DNA of 55,364 nt from positions 1 through 55,364 of the forward strand of contig MKGP02000059.1 in NCBI GenBank assembly GCA_001913845.2. Reading direction: 5' to 3'. Source of the DNA: Limnothrix sp. CACIAM 69d (GTDB lineage Bacteria; Cyanobacteriota; Cyanobacteriia; CACIAM-69d). The notes beneath the pieces are model-generated. The model ran no database searches. It worked only from the letters and a program-made list of their open reading frames with translations, and was not told where the DNA came from. Both the position numbers and the translations under genes were made by a program. Numbering within the stretch: the first letter of the stretch is position 1; the number at the start of each line of letters is the position of its first letter. Positions 53,697 to 55,364 of this stretch are shown piece by piece.

Positions 53697-54335
53697 TTAC
53701 GGTAAATCAGGAGGGGTGGAAGCGGCAATTCGATCGAGCGCCGAGCGAGCCGCCTTCGTCACGATCCCGGTTACAACTAGGGTGGCGACCAAGCCCAAAA
53801 CAAAGAGCAACCACTCGATCGGGCTTTTGGCTCGCTCTCCATACCCCGAAAACAGACTGGCCAAGTCCCGAAAAGAAGCCCCAATATAAACATAGGCAAC
53901 CGTTCCCGGCAACATCCCGATCGAGGCCAACAGGTAGTCTCGGATCGAAACCTGCGTTAGCCCCAACATATAGTTCAAGGCATTAAAGGGAAACAGCGGC
54001 GACAAACGCATCAGCAACACAATCTTGAGGCCATCTTCTGCAATGGCGCGATCGATCGCCTGAAATTGTCGATTTCCAGCAATCCAGCGCTGCTCCACCC
54101 AATCCCGAATGCCATAGCGCCCCACCAGAAACGCCGCCAGCGACCCCAGCGTGGCCGCCCAGAAAACAATCACCGATCCCCAACCCACCCCAAACAGCAC
54201 CCCGGCCCCCAAGGTCAACAGCGATCCGGGAACCAGCGCCACCGTGGCAACCACATACACAACCATGAAAGCGACACCGCTCCAGGGCCCCAGATGCATA
54301 ATTTCCGATAAAACCCACTCCAAGAACGCCTGCAC
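53697..54335 (-). CDS. TVP38/TMEM64 (VTT/DedA-like) membrane protein
   Basis: The 212-residue VTT-domain protein has about five membrane segments and re-entrant helices. The family pattern is present: VALVPGSLLTLGAGVLFG, GSLAAFLVGRYG, LLMRLSPLFPFNALNYMLG and GMLPGTVAYVYIGAS. DedA/VTT proteins act in lipid transport or scrambling, shown for some members. The start appears to be GTG (54333-54335), supported by GGAGG about 10 bp upstream; the next ATG would remove the first helix. Confidence 0.85.
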   Translation of the reverse strand: MQAFLEWVLSEIMHLGPWSGVAFMVVYVVATVALVPGSLLTLGAGVLFGVGWGSVIVFWAATLGSLAAFLVGRYGIRDWVEQRWIAGNRQFQAIDRAIAEDGLKIVLLMRLSPLFPFNALNYMLGLTQVSIRDYLLASIGMLPGTVAYVYIGASFRDLASLFSGYGERAKSPIEWLLFVLGLVATLVVTGIVTKAARSALDRIAASTPPDLP

Positions 54336-54748
54336 GCTAACCAGCCTCCCTCAGCTCCAAATCGATGAATTTCAAGGAATTCCTCGTTTTAGCCCCCCAG
54401 TGCTCTCCGTCTATAACAATCCGCATCTATAAAATCTGCTTCTGCCAGCTATCAAGTCATCAAAAATTTTTGGAAAATCTTACCTGAAATCTAGCTTGAT
54501 CTTTGCTCGATCGCTACTCGATAAATACTGAATCTATATTCCCTTCCTCGTTCTCTTCCTCATGGACAGTTAAAAGACCTAAATCGAGATTTTTCCCGAT
54601 GAAGACCCCAATGATGACAGTAAAATGGTTCAATATTACTATTGTCATAAAATTGCTGAAGCAAAAGCTGCAACTAAAACGGTAACCAAATTCCACTAAC
54701 TTTTAATTTGACTTCAGAATCTTTTCAGAATCACTTCGTGAATGTCCT
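54336..54748. other. 413-bp gap
   Basis: AT-rich; I see no gene, repeat or strong hairpin. It presumably holds divergent promoters. Confidence 0.5.
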
Positions 54749-55027
54749 ATGGATCGGCCATCCCCAACTCCAATTCCGCTGCCTTCACACATTCACTACG
54801 AACTACTTCTTCAGTTGCTGGAACGAGAAACCAGTGGCACTCTCAAACGAGGCACCGAGGAACACCGACAGCTCCAGGAATTGGTGGCCACCCTCCGCCG
54901 GGCACTCGCTGTTCAAAAACAGTTGGAAGCCAGTTGCCAAAACAAACAGCTGCCGATCGAATATCACTGGTCGTTGAATCTGCCAGCCGTTGGCCCTCTG
55001 AGCAACACGGCCAAGGGCGAAGAATAA
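54749..55027 (+). CDS. Small conserved-looking protein (possibly DUF5340)
   Basis: The 92-residue soluble protein begins MDRPSPTPIPLPSHIHYELL, continues with a charged helix (LLERETSGTLKRGTEEHRQL and LVATLRRALAVQKQLEA) and a short C-terminal tail. It recalls the cyanobacterial DUF5340 pattern (PIPLPS-IHYELLLQLLE), which is from memory only. No ribosome-binding site was evident. It is followed by AT-rich sequence and the IS200 fragment. Confidence 0.6.
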   Translation: MDRPSPTPIPLPSHIHYELLLQLLERETSGTLKRGTEEHRQLQELVATLRRALAVQKQLEASCQNKQLPIEYHWSLNLPAVGPLSNTAKGEE

Positions 55028-55244
55028 TCCAGAATCAACGATCAATCAAAAACGATCGCTTGAGTGACAACTATCAATCAACTTCACTGATCATTGATTG
55101 ATCAACTTTTGTCGCAATTAATCAATAAAGTAGTTCAGTTACTATCAGTTACTAGATGTAGCTGATTAAAACTTGGCAAACCCAAAACCTATTTGATCCG
55201 AAAATCAAAAATTGAAGGCTAGGTTAACTTAAATTCGATGAACT

Positions 55245-55267
55245 ACCCCGCCGCAAGCGGACGGGGT
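55245..55267. repeat. IS200/IS605 end hairpin
   Basis: ACCCCGCCGC-AA-GCGGACGGGGT forms an imperfect hairpin with one bulge, just after the transposase stop. This is the kind of subterminal structure that TnpA of this family recognises at an element end. Confidence 0.8.
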
Positions 55268-55274
55268 ATCAGAA

Positions 55275-55364
55275 TCAAAAAAGAGTAAGCTGCTCATCTC
55301 TGTGCAATTTCAGATACTCATTACCCTGGTTCTTAACGTATCTCGCTATCATCCCTTCATCTCC
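55275..55364 (-). CDS. tnpA: Partial IS200/IS605 TnpA transposase, C-terminus (runs off right edge)
   Basis: Reading the minus strand from the window edge gives GDEGMIARYVKNQGNE, then YLKLHRDEQLTLF and a TGA stop (55275-55277). This is the familiar C-terminal end of the IS200-type Y1 transposase (MIARYVKNQG...EYLKLH). The catalytic Tyr and HUH motif would lie outside the window. The element end hairpin is adjacent. Confidence 0.88.
   Translation of the reverse strand, partial: GDEGMIARYVKNQGNEYLKLHRDEQLTLF

Overview
The window is a piece of a cyanobacterial chromosome. The evidence is the gene content: the clock-output kinase SasA, NDH-1 subunit NdhD, a FutA-type iron-binding protein, a GUN4 domain, a ClpS/ClpB pair, an HstK-type Ser/Thr plus His dual kinase and CIA30/MidA proteins. 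The HIP1 octamer GCGATCGC also recurs throughout, inside and between genes. I cannot name the genus with confidence. No rRNA or tRNA gene and no CRISPR array was recognised. Both window ends fall inside transposase genes: an IS1-like fragment at the left edge and an IS200/IS605 TnpA fragment at the right edge. This would fit a contig broken at repeats.

Layout. 1-2500: IS fragment, a Crp/Fnr regulator and a MidA-type methyltransferase. 2600-7300: the BolA/Grx4 iron-sulphur pair, a glyoxalase-fold membrane protein, a metallophosphoesterase, a SirB1-type protein and a pentapeptide/TPR protein. 7990-12830: HU, a WecG/TagA glycosyltransferase, a secreted helical protein and a long U32-family protein carrying repeat-derived codons. 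13400-17500: a STAS protein, a divergent histidine kinase, a Tat-exported LD-carboxypeptidase and a FutA-like lipoprotein. 18282-23717: an 1811-residue dual kinase. 23800-30300: TsaC/Sua5, ClpB with an unusual acidic tail, a CIA30 protein and a P-loop-like protein with degenerate motifs. 30500-37060: a PacL-type P-type ATPase, NdhD and IlvC. 37276-43232: an RTX/Calx-beta protein, a CobO-like protein with a degenerate P-loop, dCTP deaminase, ThyX and TrpS. 43300-50900: an NAD(P)-binding protein, small membrane proteins, a GT39-like protein coupled to a zinc-ribbon/GUN4 protein, and SecD-SecF. 51000-55000: small proteins, ClpS, SasA and a TVP38/VTT membrane protein.

Functional links. BolA and Grx4 act together in iron-sulphur handling. 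Dcd and ThyX are adjacent and both serve dTMP supply. MidA, CIA30 and NdhD all touch respiratory complex I/NDH-1, although they are not contiguous. ClpS and ClpB belong to proteostasis. STAS and the histidine-kinase-like protein may be one signalling pair.

The genes are mostly ordinary housekeeping genes. The least ordinary part is the repeat landscape. A 20-bp perfect palindrome, CAAGGGGCTTAAGCCCCTTG, or close variants of it, occurs about ten times in 55 kb. Some copies sit inside short elements with terminal inverted repeats, one fills the gap between two convergent genes, and two lie in frame inside the U32 coding sequence. At least four other small inverted-repeat elements are present, including a 105-bp element flanked by TA that interrupts a 20-bp tandem array. 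Coordinates and motifs were read by eye; no database search was run.
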